DNA of 32,511 bases, taken from the NCBI GenBank assembly GCA_035533615.1, contig DATLTM010000031.1, positions 1 through 32,511 of the forward strand. The letters are read 5' to 3'. The notes under the pieces are model-generated. The model did not search any database. It was not told where the DNA came from and was given only the letters and a program-made list of their open reading frames with translations. A program made the position numbers and the translations under genes. Positions within the stretch are counted from its first letter, which is position 1, and every line of letters starts with the position of its first letter. The stretch is from C7867-001 sp035533615 (GTDB lineage Bacteria; Patescibacteriota; Minisyncoccia; Phycocordibacterales; Phycocordibacteraceae). Shown piece by piece: positions 21,957 to 29,703 of the stretch.

Positions 21957-23015
21957 ATGAGTAAGGAAACACGTATCTCCATCACGCCGGGCATCATTTT
22001 CACAGCGCTGTTTATCATAGCGGGGGCATACATCTTATGGCTCCTGCGTGACCTCGTGCTCCTTGTTCTCACAGCAATCATCATCGCTTCGGCCATCGAA
22101 CCCGGAGTCGCCTTTTTCATCCGCCATAGCATCCCGCGCTTCATTGCGGCGCTTCTCGTGTACATACTTGTCTTCGGTTCGATCTTTTCGCTCCTCTATT
22201 TCTTCTTTCCACCTATTATCTCGGATGCCACGAACTTTCTTTCCGCAACACCAAAGTATCTCGATACGCTGAACATCGTCTCTTCGTTTCCGAACATTTC
22301 TGGTGCGATCAATCCCATCAGCGGACAGCAGGGGGTACAGTCATTCATCCAGACGCTTCTTTCACTCCGATCCATTTTCACCACAACGTCGGAAGGAACG
22401 TTCCAACTCTTCATTACATTTTTCGGGGGCATTTTCTCGCTTTCGCTTGTCATTGTTCTCTCATTCTATTTTGCCCTGCAGGATACCGGGGTTGATGATT
22501 TTCTTCGCATGATAATGCCAGTTGCATATGAGGAGTACTCCGTCGACCTCTGGAAACGTTCACAAAAGAAGATAGGACTCTGGATGCAGGGACAGATACT
22601 GCTCTCGGTTATCGTCGGTATCCTCGTCTACCTCGGTCTTCTCATTATCGGCATTCCGTATGCGCTCCTTCTGGCAGTCTTTACCGCGCTTGCAGAGATT
22701 ATTCCCATCTTTGGCTCGCTCATCGCGGGAACGGCGGCGGTTATCGTCGCTTTTTCTAACGGCGGTGTCCCGTTCGGTTTCATTGTTGCCGGTCTCTACA
22801 TCGTCGTAAACCAGTTCGAATCGAATTTGATATACCCGCTCATCGTAAAAAAGATCGTTGGTCTCCCTCCGCTTCTTGTCATCGTAGCACTTATCGCGGG
22901 GTATACGCTCGCTGGTTTCCTCGGCGTCCTGCTTTCAGTGCCGGTTGCAGCAGTCGTGCTTGAATTCATTACAGATTTTGATAAGCGGAAGCGCCGTCTG
23001 CACGCGCGCAGCTAG
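21957..23015 (+). CDS. AI-2E family transporter (PerM/YdiK-like)
   Basis: 352 aa with about seven or eight membrane helices: two or three within residues 8-90, a polar region of about 60 residues, one around 145-170, and a C-terminal group from about 215 to 340. The text GIPYALLLAVFTALAEIIPIFGSLIAG is the family hallmark (P-x-(V/I)-G-(P/S)-x-I-(G/A)). Members include TqsA-type exporters and Na+/H+ antiporter-like proteins, so the substrate cannot be assigned. The first gene of a two-gene operon; metG begins 6 nt after its stop. Confidence 0.88.
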   Translation: MSKETRISITPGIIFTALFIIAGAYILWLLRDLVLLVLTAIIIASAIEPGVAFFIRHSIPRFIAALLVYILVFGSIFSLLYFFFPPIISDATNFLSATPKYLDTLNIVSSFPNISGAINPISGQQGVQSFIQTLLSLRSIFTTTSEGTFQLFITFFGGIFSLSLVIVLSFYFALQDTGVDDFLRMIMPVAYEEYSVDLWKRSQKKIGLWMQGQILLSVIVGILVYLGLLIIGIPYALLLAVFTALAEIIPIFGSLIAGTAAVIVAFSNGGVPFGFIVAGLYIVVNQFESNLIYPLIVKKIVGLPPLLVIVALIAGYTLAGFLGVLLSVPVAAVVLEFITDFDKRKRRLHARS

Positions 23016-23021
23016 AGCCAT

Positions 23022-24440
23022 ATGAGTGCGCGCTACATCACTACCACGCTTCCGTATGTGAACGCGGACCCGCATCTCGGGCACGCGCTTGAATTTGTCG
23101 AGGCGGACGCTTTTGCACGCGCTCTGCGTTTAGACGGAAAAGAAGTTTTTCTGAATATTGGCACCGATGAGCACGGGGCGAAGATCGCACAGAAGGCCAC
23201 CGAGGCGGGACAGGACCCGCAAACGTACGTTGACGAGTATGCCGCACGTTTCAAGGTCTTCGCAGATACTCTCAATATTTCCTACGATTCATTCATTCGA
23301 ACGACCGATCCGCATCATATTGCAGCCGCGCAGGAATTCTGGAAGCGTTGTAACGCCGCGGGCGATATCTATAAGGCCGCTTACGAGGTAAAGTATTGCA
23401 TCGGTTGTGAACTTGAGAAGACCGATTCCGAACTCGTGGACGGAAAATGTCCGCTTCATCCGACCCTTGAAATAGAAATTCGCAGAGAAGAGAATTATTA
23501 CTTCCGCTTTTCCAGATACCAGGATGCATTGCTCAAGCAATATGCGTCCCATGATGATTTCCTCCTTCCCGAGGAGCGCGTCCGGGAACTCGTTTCGTTC
23601 ACCTCGGCCGGACTGAAAGATTTCAGCATCTCGCGCCGTACGGAAAAGCTCTCCTGGGGAGTGCCGGTACCTGGCGATGATGAACACGTGATATATGTAT
23701 GGTTCGACGCGCTCGTGAATTATGTGTCCGCTATCGGCTGGCCGACTAATACCTCAACATTCCGGAAATGGTGGCCAGTGACGCAGTTTGCCGGGAAGGA
23801 TAACCTGCGCCAGCAAGCGGCGATGTGGCAGGCGATGTTGCTGTCCGCCGGACTCCCGCTCTCCAAGCAGCTATTCATACACGGCTTCATTACGAGCGGG
23901 GGACAGAAGATGAGCAAATCGCTCGGAAACGTCATCAACCCACTTGATCTCGTGAAGAAATACGGGACCGATGCAGTGCGATATATCCTCTTGCGCCACG
24001 TGAATCCCCTTGAAGACTCCGACCTCACACATGAAGCAATCCATGAGCACTATACTGCGCATCTGACGAACGGTCTTGGTAATCTTGTCGCGCGCGTTAT
24101 GAAGCTCGCAGAGACAAACTTGTCCGAACCGGTCGACCATCTAGAGACCACCTCCTTCCCGCAGGAATATTGGGATACACTGAACGCTTTTGAATTCAAT
24201 CAGACGATGGACATGGTATGGCGACGCATTCAAGCGTCCGATGAACGCATCACGAATGAGAAGCCTTTCGTTATCGTCAGAGCAGATGCGGAGAAAGGTC
24301 GTGCGCTCATCAGTGAACTCGTGCGTGAACTCTATATGATAGCCCACCTTTTGAATCCTTTTATGCCGCAGACAAGCGAGACGATCAAGAAGGCGGTGCT
24401 TGAGAACAAGAAGCCCGAGAATCTCTTTCCCAGGATTTGA
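23022..24440 (+). CDS. metG: Methionyl-tRNA synthetase
   Basis: 472 aa; charges both initiator and elongator tRNA-Met. Seen are TTTLPYVNADPHLGH with HIGH-type HLGH at residues 18-21, GTDEHGAKI, a zinc-like knuckle with YCIGCE and CPLHP, ISRRTEKLSWGVPVPGD, WFDALVNYVSAIG and the KMSKS motif at 296-300. It lacks the C-terminal tRNA-binding (Trbp111-like) domain found in many bacterial enzymes. It has no SD and no promoter of its own visible, so it is read with the permease. Confidence 0.96.
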   Translation: MSARYITTTLPYVNADPHLGHALEFVEADAFARALRLDGKEVFLNIGTDEHGAKIAQKATEAGQDPQTYVDEYAARFKVFADTLNISYDSFIRTTDPHHIAAAQEFWKRCNAAGDIYKAAYEVKYCIGCELEKTDSELVDGKCPLHPTLEIEIRREENYYFRFSRYQDALLKQYASHDDFLLPEERVRELVSFTSAGLKDFSISRRTEKLSWGVPVPGDDEHVIYVWFDALVNYVSAIGWPTNTSTFRKWWPVTQFAGKDNLRQQAAMWQAMLLSAGLPLSKQLFIHGFITSGGQKMSKSLGNVINPLDLVKKYGTDAVRYILLRHVNPLEDSDLTHEAIHEHYTAHLTNGLGNLVARVMKLAETNLSEPVDHLETTSFPQEYWDTLNAFEFNQTMDMVWRRIQASDERITNEKPFVIVRADAEKGRALISELVRELYMIAHLLNPFMPQTSETIKKAVLENKKPENLFPRI

Positions 24441-24531
24441 CAATCGATCATATATTAGCGAATATTCCCGCGGGACCTGCATCGCGATGCTCGCGTAGCG
24501 CAGGGTGATTCTTTTTCTGGAAGGAGATTCC
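24437..24531 (+). promoter_or_regulatory. Promoter and structured leader of a small membrane protein
   Basis: TTGACA at 24437-24442 overlaps the metG stop codon. A weak AATATT at 24461-24466 follows after 18 bp. The leader then holds CGCGA-TGC-TCGCG (24483-24495) within outer arms CCTGC (24476-24480) and GCAGG (24500-24504), and the SD AAGGAG at 24521-24526. Confidence 0.45.
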
Positions 24532-24984
24532 ATGCGTGCGCTATTGGTGGTGAACCTTCTCGTTTTTTTTGTTCAGGCTGTAGCTGGAATGCATTTCTAT
24601 GGCGCCGGCTTTGGCATCGCCGCCACGTCCGTACTGGTATTCTTGGTAACGTTCGTAGTAATGTTCGTCGTTTATATCTTCACGGGAACGGCGTCGATTC
24701 CGGATGGGAGTCCGATTGAAAGTGCTTTGACGTGGACGGTTCTCGCTGCGATTTGCGCAGCGCCGACCGTTGGTTCGATTTCGGCTGGCTCAATCGCGTT
24801 TTCCGTGATTTTCGCTGTTGTCACGGCAAGTTCAATTATCTACGCTGCGTATTTCTTGAAGGAAATAGTGCCAGGAGAGCCGCTCTTTGTGCGCATTCTC
24901 CTCGTATCTCCCGGAGGCATCGGCATGGCGAGTTGTATGGTCGGTGTCGTGAACCGCGGTCTCAATCGCTTCCAGGAGAGATAG
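24532..24984 (+). CDS. Small polytopic membrane protein, hypothetical
   Basis: 150 aa from ATG 24532, set by AAGGAG 5 nt upstream; an earlier in-frame start at 24505 is rejected. Four or five hydrophobic segments are seen at about residues 3-19, 28-51, 65-85, 88-108 and 122-142, with few charged residues until RGLNRFQER at the end. The family is not recognised. It has a structured leader with SD, unlike the flanking housekeeping genes, and its own terminator. Confidence 0.65.
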   Translation: MRALLVVNLLVFFVQAVAGMHFYGAGFGIAATSVLVFLVTFVVMFVVYIFTGTASIPDGSPIESALTWTVLAAICAAPTVGSISAGSIAFSVIFAVVTASSIIYAAYFLKEIVPGEPLFVRILLVSPGGIGMASCMVGVVNRGLNRFQER

Positions 24985-25004
24985 AGATAGTGAGTAATAC
25001 AACA

Positions 25005-25035
25005 GGCGGTCCCTCGAGGCCGCCGTTTTGTTTTT
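25005..25035 (+). terminator. Intrinsic terminator abutting the tatD promoter
   Basis: GGCGG (25005-25009) pairs with CCGCC (25020-25024), followed by GTTTTGTTTTT. The T run ends 1 nt before the tatD extended -10. Confidence 0.75.
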
Positions 25036-25036
25036 A

Positions 25037-25045
25037 TGATATCGT
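25037..25045 (+). promoter_or_regulatory. Extended -10 promoter of tatD
   Basis: TGa-TATCGT, exactly 6 nt before ATG 25052. Confidence 0.6.
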
Positions 25046-25051
25046 GCGCGC

Positions 25052-25849
25052 ATGAAGGTCCGGTATGTCGACGTGCATTGCCATATACAATTTGATAACT
25101 ATGCACATGACAAGGGAAGCGTCATCGCACGAATGAAGGACGAAGAGGTTGCGGGCATTATCGTCGGCGTCGATATAGAGTCCTCAGAGAAGGCCATCGC
25201 GCTTGCACAGAAATATGAGCATTTGTTCACGTCAGTCGGACTTCACCCAAACTATGTCCCGCAGGAGTCATTTGATCAAAAAGAATTCTACGCGCTCGCC
25301 GCACATTCAAAGGTCGTTGCTATAGGGGAGTGCGGACTGGATTACTATAGGCCGGCAGATGTGAACGATCAGGTGAAGCGTAAGCAGAAAGAAATTTTGC
25401 AAAAACATATTGAACTTGCCGCCGCATTTGACAAGCCGCTCATCATCCATGCCCGCCCGAGTAAGGGCACGATGGATGCCTACCGAGATCTGATAGAGAT
25501 TTTGAAAGAGGCGAAAGCCGCGCATTCGAACATACGCGGTGATATCCACTTTTTCGTCGGTGGTATCAATGAAGCCGAGGCGTTGTTCGCGCTCGATTTT
25601 TCCATTTCCTTCACGGCTGTCATTACCTTTGCGCGCGACTACGATGCTGTCATTCGCGCGGCGCCGCTCACACGCATCATGGCGGAAACCGACGCGCCGT
25701 ATGTCGCGCCCGCTTCTCGCCGCGGGCAGCGCAATGATCCTCTCGCGGTTATTGACGTGGTTGCCAAAATCGCCGACATTCGTTCCGAAGATCCGGAGAT
25801 TGTCCGTACCGAGCTCCTCGCAAACGCGCGGCGTGTCTTTAGCCTCTAA
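25052..25849 (+). CDS. tatD: TatD family metal-dependent DNase
   Basis: 265 aa, the usual length. Metal-binding H9-x-H11 in YVDVHCHIQF, then GLHPNYV, AIGECGLDYYR with the metal Glu, PLIIHARPS, and the final MAETDAPYVAP with the metal Asp. The usual HCFSGS segment reads HFFVGGINEAEAL. Members are 3'-5' exonucleases or deoxyribonucleases with roles in DNA repair and breakdown. It is monocistronic or weakly linked to rpsF, which has its own -10 box 35 nt later. Confidence 0.92.
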   Translation: MKVRYVDVHCHIQFDNYAHDKGSVIARMKDEEVAGIIVGVDIESSEKAIALAQKYEHLFTSVGLHPNYVPQESFDQKEFYALAAHSKVVAIGECGLDYYRPADVNDQVKRKQKEILQKHIELAAAFDKPLIIHARPSKGTMDAYRDLIEILKEAKAAHSNIRGDIHFFVGGINEAEALFALDFSISFTAVITFARDYDAVIRAAPLTRIMAETDAPYVAPASRRGQRNDPLAVIDVVAKIADIRSEDPEIVRTELLANARRVFSL

Positions 25850-25880
25850 CAAATTCGTTGTTGCGGGCGGTAAAATACCG

Positions 25881-25889
25881 TGCTAGGAT
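25881..25889 (+). promoter_or_regulatory. Extended -10 promoter of rpsF-ssb-rpsR
   Basis: TGc-TAGGAT, 9 nt before ATG 25899, predicting a leader of only about 3 nt. Confidence 0.6.
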
Positions 25890-25898
25890 GCTGAAATT

Positions 25899-26390
25899 AT
25901 GGCTAAGAATCAGGACGAAGGAGTGCGTGCGGACCAGGCGCTCGAAGACGCCGCGGGCGAATCTCGTGTCTATGAGCTCGGCTTTCATCTCGATCCCGAG
26001 CTTCCCATTGAGGAGGTGAAGAAAATATATCAGACGATGCACGCGTTTATTGCAGAAAGGAGTGCGGTCATTGCCGAAGGCGAACCAGAGAAGATTCAGC
26101 TTGCCTACACCATCTCCCGCCAAGAGGTCGCCGGCCGGCGCGATTTCGATTCGGCGTATTTCGCGTGGGTCGTCTACGAGACTCACACATCCGCCCATGC
26201 CGAAATCCTCGCCGCCGCGAACGCGAACAAATACATTGTCCGTTTCATTGATCTCATTACGACGAAAGAGATTGCCCGTCACGTCGTCGAGATGCGCGAG
26301 ATTAAGGTGAAAACGCCGGAGCGCACGGAAGATCCGGAGGCGATTGCCGGCGCCGAGCTTGACGCAGCACTCGAGAGTATCACTATATAA
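25899..26390 (+). CDS. rpsF: 30S ribosomal protein S6
   Basis: 163 aa. The S6 core is recognisable: YELGFHLDPE, QLAYTISRQ, DSAYFAWVVYETHTSAHAEI and ANKYIVRFIDL. It has a polar N-terminal extension of about 22 residues and a long acidic C-terminal tail. Position before ssb and rpsR is the conserved bacterial order and confirms the call. There is no SD and the leader is nearly absent. Confidence 0.92.
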   Translation: MAKNQDEGVRADQALEDAAGESRVYELGFHLDPELPIEEVKKIYQTMHAFIAERSAVIAEGEPEKIQLAYTISRQEVAGRRDFDSAYFAWVVYETHTSAHAEILAAANANKYIVRFIDLITTKEIARHVVEMREIKVKTPERTEDPEAIAGAELDAALESITI

Positions 26391-26403
26391 TATACGACGG
26401 ACC

Positions 26404-26856
26404 ATGTACCTCAACAAAGTATTTCTTTACGGCAATCTTACCCGCGACCCGGAGCTAAAAGCGCTTCCGTCAGGAAGTCAGGTCGCGAACTTCGGCCTTG
26501 CGACGAACCGTACCTATAAGGACAAGAACGGCGCGAAGCAGGAAGCAACCGAATTTCATAATATCGTCGCGTTCGGCCGTACGGCGGAGGTCATCGCACA
26601 GTACTGTAAAAAGGGCCGTCCTATTTTTGTCGAAGGACGCATCCAGACACGCTCGTGGGATGATAAAGAGAACGGGGAAAAGAATTATCGTACGGAGATT
26701 GTCGTAGATACATTCCAGTTCGGCGCCGATGGCGGCAAAAGCGTCCCATCTGCCGGGTCGGTCGGTGGCGTCCGCGATGAACAGACTTCGCCAAAGGACG
26801 ATGGCGAAATAAAATATCCAGACGAGGAAATTAATCCGGAAGATATTCCATTTTAA
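26404..26856 (+). CDS. ssb: Single-stranded DNA-binding protein
   Basis: 150 aa from ATG 26404 (MYLNKVFLYG); an in-frame frame extending upstream into rpsF is not needed. The OB fold shows NKVFLYGNLTRDPELKALPSG, FHNIVAFGRTAEVIAQY, GRPIFVEGRIQTRSW and YRTEIVVDTFQF. The acidic C-terminal tip ends in NPEDIPF, the protein-docking peptide bound by RecO and other partners. A TATAAT sequence at 26386-26391 overlaps the rpsF stop and could serve as an internal promoter. Confidence 0.96.
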   Translation: MYLNKVFLYGNLTRDPELKALPSGSQVANFGLATNRTYKDKNGAKQEATEFHNIVAFGRTAEVIAQYCKKGRPIFVEGRIQTRSWDDKENGEKNYRTEIVVDTFQFGADGGKSVPSAGSVGGVRDEQTSPKDDGEIKYPDEEINPEDIPF

Positions 26857-26865
26857 ATCACGCAT

Positions 26866-27072
26866 ATGGCCTACCAAGCTGAACGCGAAGAGATTGAGAT
26901 TAAGAAATGCATCGATTATAAAGATGTCGCATATCTGAAGCAATTTACGAATCCGCACGCGAAGATGCTCTCGAAAAAGCGCACCGGTATTCCGGCGAAT
27001 AAGCAGCGCGATATCGCGCAGGCCATTAAACGCGCTCGCTACATGGCGCTTCTTCCCTACATCGCAGCATAA
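26866..27072 (+). CDS. rpsR: 30S ribosomal protein S18
   Basis: 68 aa. The core shows IDYKDVAYLKQFTNPHAKML, then SKKRTGIPANKQRDIAQAIKRARYMALLPY, the standard S18 signature. It is the last gene of rpsF-ssb-rpsR. rplI (L9), which commonly follows in other bacteria, is not here; efp is convergent 9 nt later. No clear hairpin separates them. Confidence 0.96.
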   Translation: MAYQAEREEIEIKKCIDYKDVAYLKQFTNPHAKMLSKKRTGIPANKQRDIAQAIKRARYMALLPYIAA

Positions 27073-27081
27073 GGACAGTCC

Positions 27082-27657
27082 CTAGGCTTTTTCGACGCGC
27101 TCAGCGTATTCGCCGGTATCGGTGTTGACGCGGATGGTATCGCCTGTATTGATGAAGAGGGGCACATTTACCTTCGCGCCAGTCGCGAGTTCGGCGAGCT
27201 TAGTGCCGCCCGAAACGGTGTTGCCCTTTACTGCCGGCGGAGCATTTTTCACGACAAGATCGACTTTGACCGGTATTTTTATCGTCATCGGCTTTTCTTC
27301 ATAGGTCAGTACTTCAACCGGTGAATTTGGTGCGAGCCATTGTACCTTGTCGTGTACGGTGTCTTCTGGGAATGCAAAACGATTTTTCGGATTGCCGGCC
27401 TGTGCAAACCAGCTCTCGCCGCGGTTCGTATAGAGATACAAAGCCTGCATCTTTTCGGTATCTGCTTCGGTCACCGTTTCGTTCTGATGAAAAGATATTT
27501 CGATGACTTTGCCGCCGACCAGCTGGCGCAACTTGGTCTGGTTTACTGGCTTGCGCATTTGCATCCGGAAAATGTGCGACGAGAGCACCTCATAGGGCTC
27601 ATTATTATAGTTGATGATGCACTTTGGGAGGATTTCGTTATATGACAGTACGGCCAT
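27082..27657 (-). CDS. efp: Elongation factor P with an atypical loop
   Basis: 191 aa, three-domain EF-P; relieves ribosome stalling at polyproline. Family marks are EVLSSHIFRMQ and TKLRQLVGGKVIE in domain I, ALYLYTNRGESWF in domain II, and VKGNTVSGGTKLAELATGAKVNVPLFINTGDTIRVNTDTGEYAERV in domain III, which is fully canonical. The loop that carries the modified residue (K34 in E. coli, context KPGKGQ) reads R31-M-Q-M34-R35-K36-P, so the modified lysine and its glycines are absent. No epmA, earP or ymfI-like gene is in the window. Confidence 0.95.
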   Translation of the reverse strand: MAVLSYNEILPKCIINYNNEPYEVLSSHIFRMQMRKPVNQTKLRQLVGGKVIEISFHQNETVTEADTEKMQALYLYTNRGESWFAQAGNPKNRFAFPEDTVHDKVQWLAPNSPVEVLTYEEKPMTIKIPVKVDLVVKNAPPAVKGNTVSGGTKLAELATGAKVNVPLFINTGDTIRVNTDTGEYAERVEKA

Positions 27658-27718
27658 AGGTTGAAACTAAACGCTGGTAAGATTCGTTATAAAAAGTACC
27701 GCCAAAGGCGGATTCGTG

Positions 27719-27724
27719 TATGCT
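27719..27724 (+). promoter_or_regulatory. -10 promoter of the sigma factor gene
   Basis: TATGCT (preceded by TG), 10 nt before ATG 27735. The ATG at 27720 lies inside this box. A CCGCC-AAA-GGCGG dyad at 27699-27711 lies in the spacer just upstream. Confidence 0.5.
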
Positions 27725-27734
27725 AGCAGACATT

Positions 27735-28313
27735 ATGAGTTTTTCAACCTCTGGACTTGATACGCTCTCCGATGCCGATGTGCTCGCGCGCTCGAAGTCC
27801 GAGCCTGACCTCTTCGCGATCCTCGTCCGCCGCTACGAGGCGGCTCTGCTGCGGCGCGCGAAAACAATCCTCTCAAGTCCCGAGGACGCTGAAGAAGTCG
27901 TGCAGGATGCTTTTACGAAGATGTATCTCTACGCGGACACATATCATGCGCAGGAAGGTGCGACTTTTTCATCATGGGCATACACGATTCTCAACCGCGT
28001 CGCGTATACGAAATATCGCGCGCGGAGTCTCGAGCGGGGCAAGCGTGCCGAGCTAGAACCGGAACACTTCGAGTCACTTCCGGACGCGCGGGCAGAATTT
28101 CTCGAGGACCTTTCGGTGCGGAATGAAGTCATTGCAGCGCTCGCGAAGCTACCGGAAACCGCATCACGGATTCTGCGGCTGCAGTTTATTGAGGGGAAGA
28201 CCCAAGAGGAAATTGCTACTTCCGAGAAGCTCTCAATCCCTGCGGTCAAAACGCGCGTACATCGCGCTAAGAAACTTTTCAAACAGGCGTATGACAAACA
28301 ACACTATGAATAA
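27735..28313 (+). CDS. RNA polymerase sigma factor, ECF/sigma70 family
   Basis: 192 aa from ATG 27735; the ATG five codons earlier would overlap the promoter. Region 2 runs through LFAILVRRYEAALLRRAKTI, EDAEEVVQDAFTKMYLYADTY and TFSSWAYTILNRVAYTKYRARS. Region 4 has LAKLPETASRILRLQFIEGKTQEEIATSE and the helix-turn-helix IPAVKTRVHRAKKLF. No sigma1.1 or region 3, so it is the small ECF type. The following small membrane protein overlaps its 3' end. Target promoters cannot be inferred. Confidence 0.92.
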   Translation: MSFSTSGLDTLSDADVLARSKSEPDLFAILVRRYEAALLRRAKTILSSPEDAEEVVQDAFTKMYLYADTYHAQEGATFSSWAYTILNRVAYTKYRARSLERGKRAELEPEHFESLPDARAEFLEDLSVRNEVIAALAKLPETASRILRLQFIEGKTQEEIATSEKLSIPAVKTRVHRAKKLFKQAYDKQHYE

Positions 28314-28635
28314 CAGCCGATCAAACATCGAACGCATCGTGATGCAGCGCGTGCATCTCATCCGTGCGCTCCGGTTTGCCATATCGAGCGGGACACTCTC
28401 GATGCTCGTGTCTGTTTTCGCGCTTTGGGGCATCGGGAGGGAAGTGTGGGTCGCGCGCGTATTGCAAAATGCTCCTCCGAATATCCTGGATCTCCCGCGC
28501 TTCTATCTTATGGCGTTCGAGCATACCCGCCTTATCGTTCAGGCGCTCGTGCTCCTCATGCTCGCCTCTCTCATCTATGTCGCGCGCGAAATCGTCCGTG
28601 CAATTGCCGTCGTATCCGCCGTACAGAACGCCTAG
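28291..28635 (+). CDS. Small two-TM protein coupled to the sigma factor gene
   Basis: 114 aa from ATG 28291, or 109 aa from ATG 28306; either overlaps the 3' end of the sigma factor gene, so the two are co-translated. A basic N-terminus is followed by helices at about residues 28-48 and 80-98, with a loop containing PPNILDLPRFYL. Its place after an ECF sigma suggests a membrane anti-sigma factor, but no zinc-binding HxxxCxxC motif or cytoplasmic sigma-binding domain is visible. It may simply be an unrelated membrane protein. The stop codon shares CTAG with the convergent recA stop. Confidence 0.6.
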   Translation: MTNNTMNNSRSNIERIVMQRVHLIRALRFAISSGTLSMLVSVFALWGIGREVWVARVLQNAPPNILDLPRFYLMAFEHTRLIVQALVLLMLASLIYVAREIVRAIAVVSAVQNA

Positions 28636-29681
28636 CTCTTAGCTAATTTCTCTTTTATCTGCTTCAGGAGTTCTTTTGAGACGTCCCTGTTGTCGCGCAA
28701 GAAGGTGCGCGTCGCGTCATAGCCGACGCCAAGCTTCGCTTCGCCCATTTTATAGGTCGCACCAGACTTTGAAACCAATTCGTATTTTTCGCCGAGCGCG
28801 ATGAGTTCTCCTTCTCTGCTGATACCCTCATTGTATAAGAGATCAAATTCTGTCGTCTTGAAAGGTGCAGCGACTTTATTTTTTACCACCTTCACGCGTA
28901 CGCGGCCGCCTACGACCTCCTCGCCTTTCTTAATGGATGCGATGCGGCGGATGTCGAGGCGTACCGATGTGTAAAACTTTAGCGCCTTGCCGCCCGGCGT
29001 CGTCTCTGGATTGCCAAACATGACGCCAATTTGCATGCGTATTTGATTGATAAAGATGACGATGGTCTTGCTGCGAGAGGCGATGGCGGTGAGCTTCCGC
29101 AGTGCTTGGCTCATAAGCCGCGCCTGCTTTCCCATATGCTGCTGGCCCATTTCTCCTTCGATTTCGTCCTTGGGGGTTAGCGCGGCAACGGAATCGATGA
29201 CGATGACGTCTACATTTCCGCTTCGCACCAAGGACTCCACGATATCGAGAGCCTGCTCGCCCGTGTCTGGCTGCGAAATCAATAGCTCAGGGAGCTTCAC
29301 GCCGATGCGTCGCGCATATTCCGGGTCGAGCGCATGCTCGGCATCGACAAAGGCCGCGATGCCGCCGGCTTTTTGCGCCTCAGCGACGACATGGAGCGCG
29401 AGTGTCGTTTTTCCTGAGGACTCAGGTCCGAATACTTCGATGATGCGTCCACGTGGGAGACCGCCGACGCCGAGCGCGGCGTCAAGTCCGATGGAGCCCG
29501 TCGATATGACCGGGATCTTCTGCGGTGCGCCGGCGCCGTAGGTCGTGATGGCTTCATCGCCGAACTTGGTGCGGATTTCCTTGAGCGCCTGCTCAATTGA
29601 TCTCTGCTTTTCGCTTTTATCCGCGCTGGTCGCCGTTACGGTTTTCAGCGCTTTTTCTTTTGCCGATTTTTTGAAGGCCAT
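28632..29681 (-). CDS. recA: Recombinase RecA
   Basis: 349 aa. A Lys-rich N-terminal extension precedes the core. Walker A is GPESSGKTT (residues 85-93), followed by DAEHALDPEYARRIGV, the Walker B region VDVIVIDSVAALTPK, loop L1 with EIEGEMGQQHMGKQARLMSQALRKL, IFINQIRMQIGVMFGNPETTPGG in the L2 region, and the C-terminal domain with LLYNEGISREGELI. It forms filaments for homologous recombination. It lies downstream of ftsK and an Ig-like gene but has its own TATAAT. No LexA-type box was found. Confidence 0.98.
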   Translation of the reverse strand: MAFKKSAKEKALKTVTATSADKSEKQRSIEQALKEIRTKFGDEAITTYGAGAPQKIPVISTGSIGLDAALGVGGLPRGRIIEVFGPESSGKTTLALHVVAEAQKAGGIAAFVDAEHALDPEYARRIGVKLPELLISQPDTGEQALDIVESLVRSGNVDVIVIDSVAALTPKDEIEGEMGQQHMGKQARLMSQALRKLTAIASRSKTIVIFINQIRMQIGVMFGNPETTPGGKALKFYTSVRLDIRRIASIKKGEEVVGGRVRVKVVKNKVAAPFKTTEFDLLYNEGISREGELIALGEKYELVSKSGATYKMGEAKLGVGYDATRTFLRDNRDVSKELLKQIKEKLAKS

Positions 29682-29694
29682 GGGGAGGTAAATG

Positions 29695-29700
29695 ATTATA
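29695..29700 (-). promoter_or_regulatory. -10 promoter of recA
   Basis: TATAAT on the minus strand (29700-29695), 13 nt before ATG 29681 and 3 bp after the stop of the preceding gene. Confidence 0.5.
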
Positions 29701-29703
29701 GGA

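Noticed and set aside
27699..27711. CCGCC-AAA-GGCGG dyad as a terminator
   Set aside because: No T run follows, and it sits in the promoter spacer between efp and the sigma factor gene. An operator role is possible but a short GC dyad alone is weak evidence.
28291..28635. Firm anti-sigma factor annotation
   Set aside because: Only the position supports it; no anti-sigma domain motif is visible.
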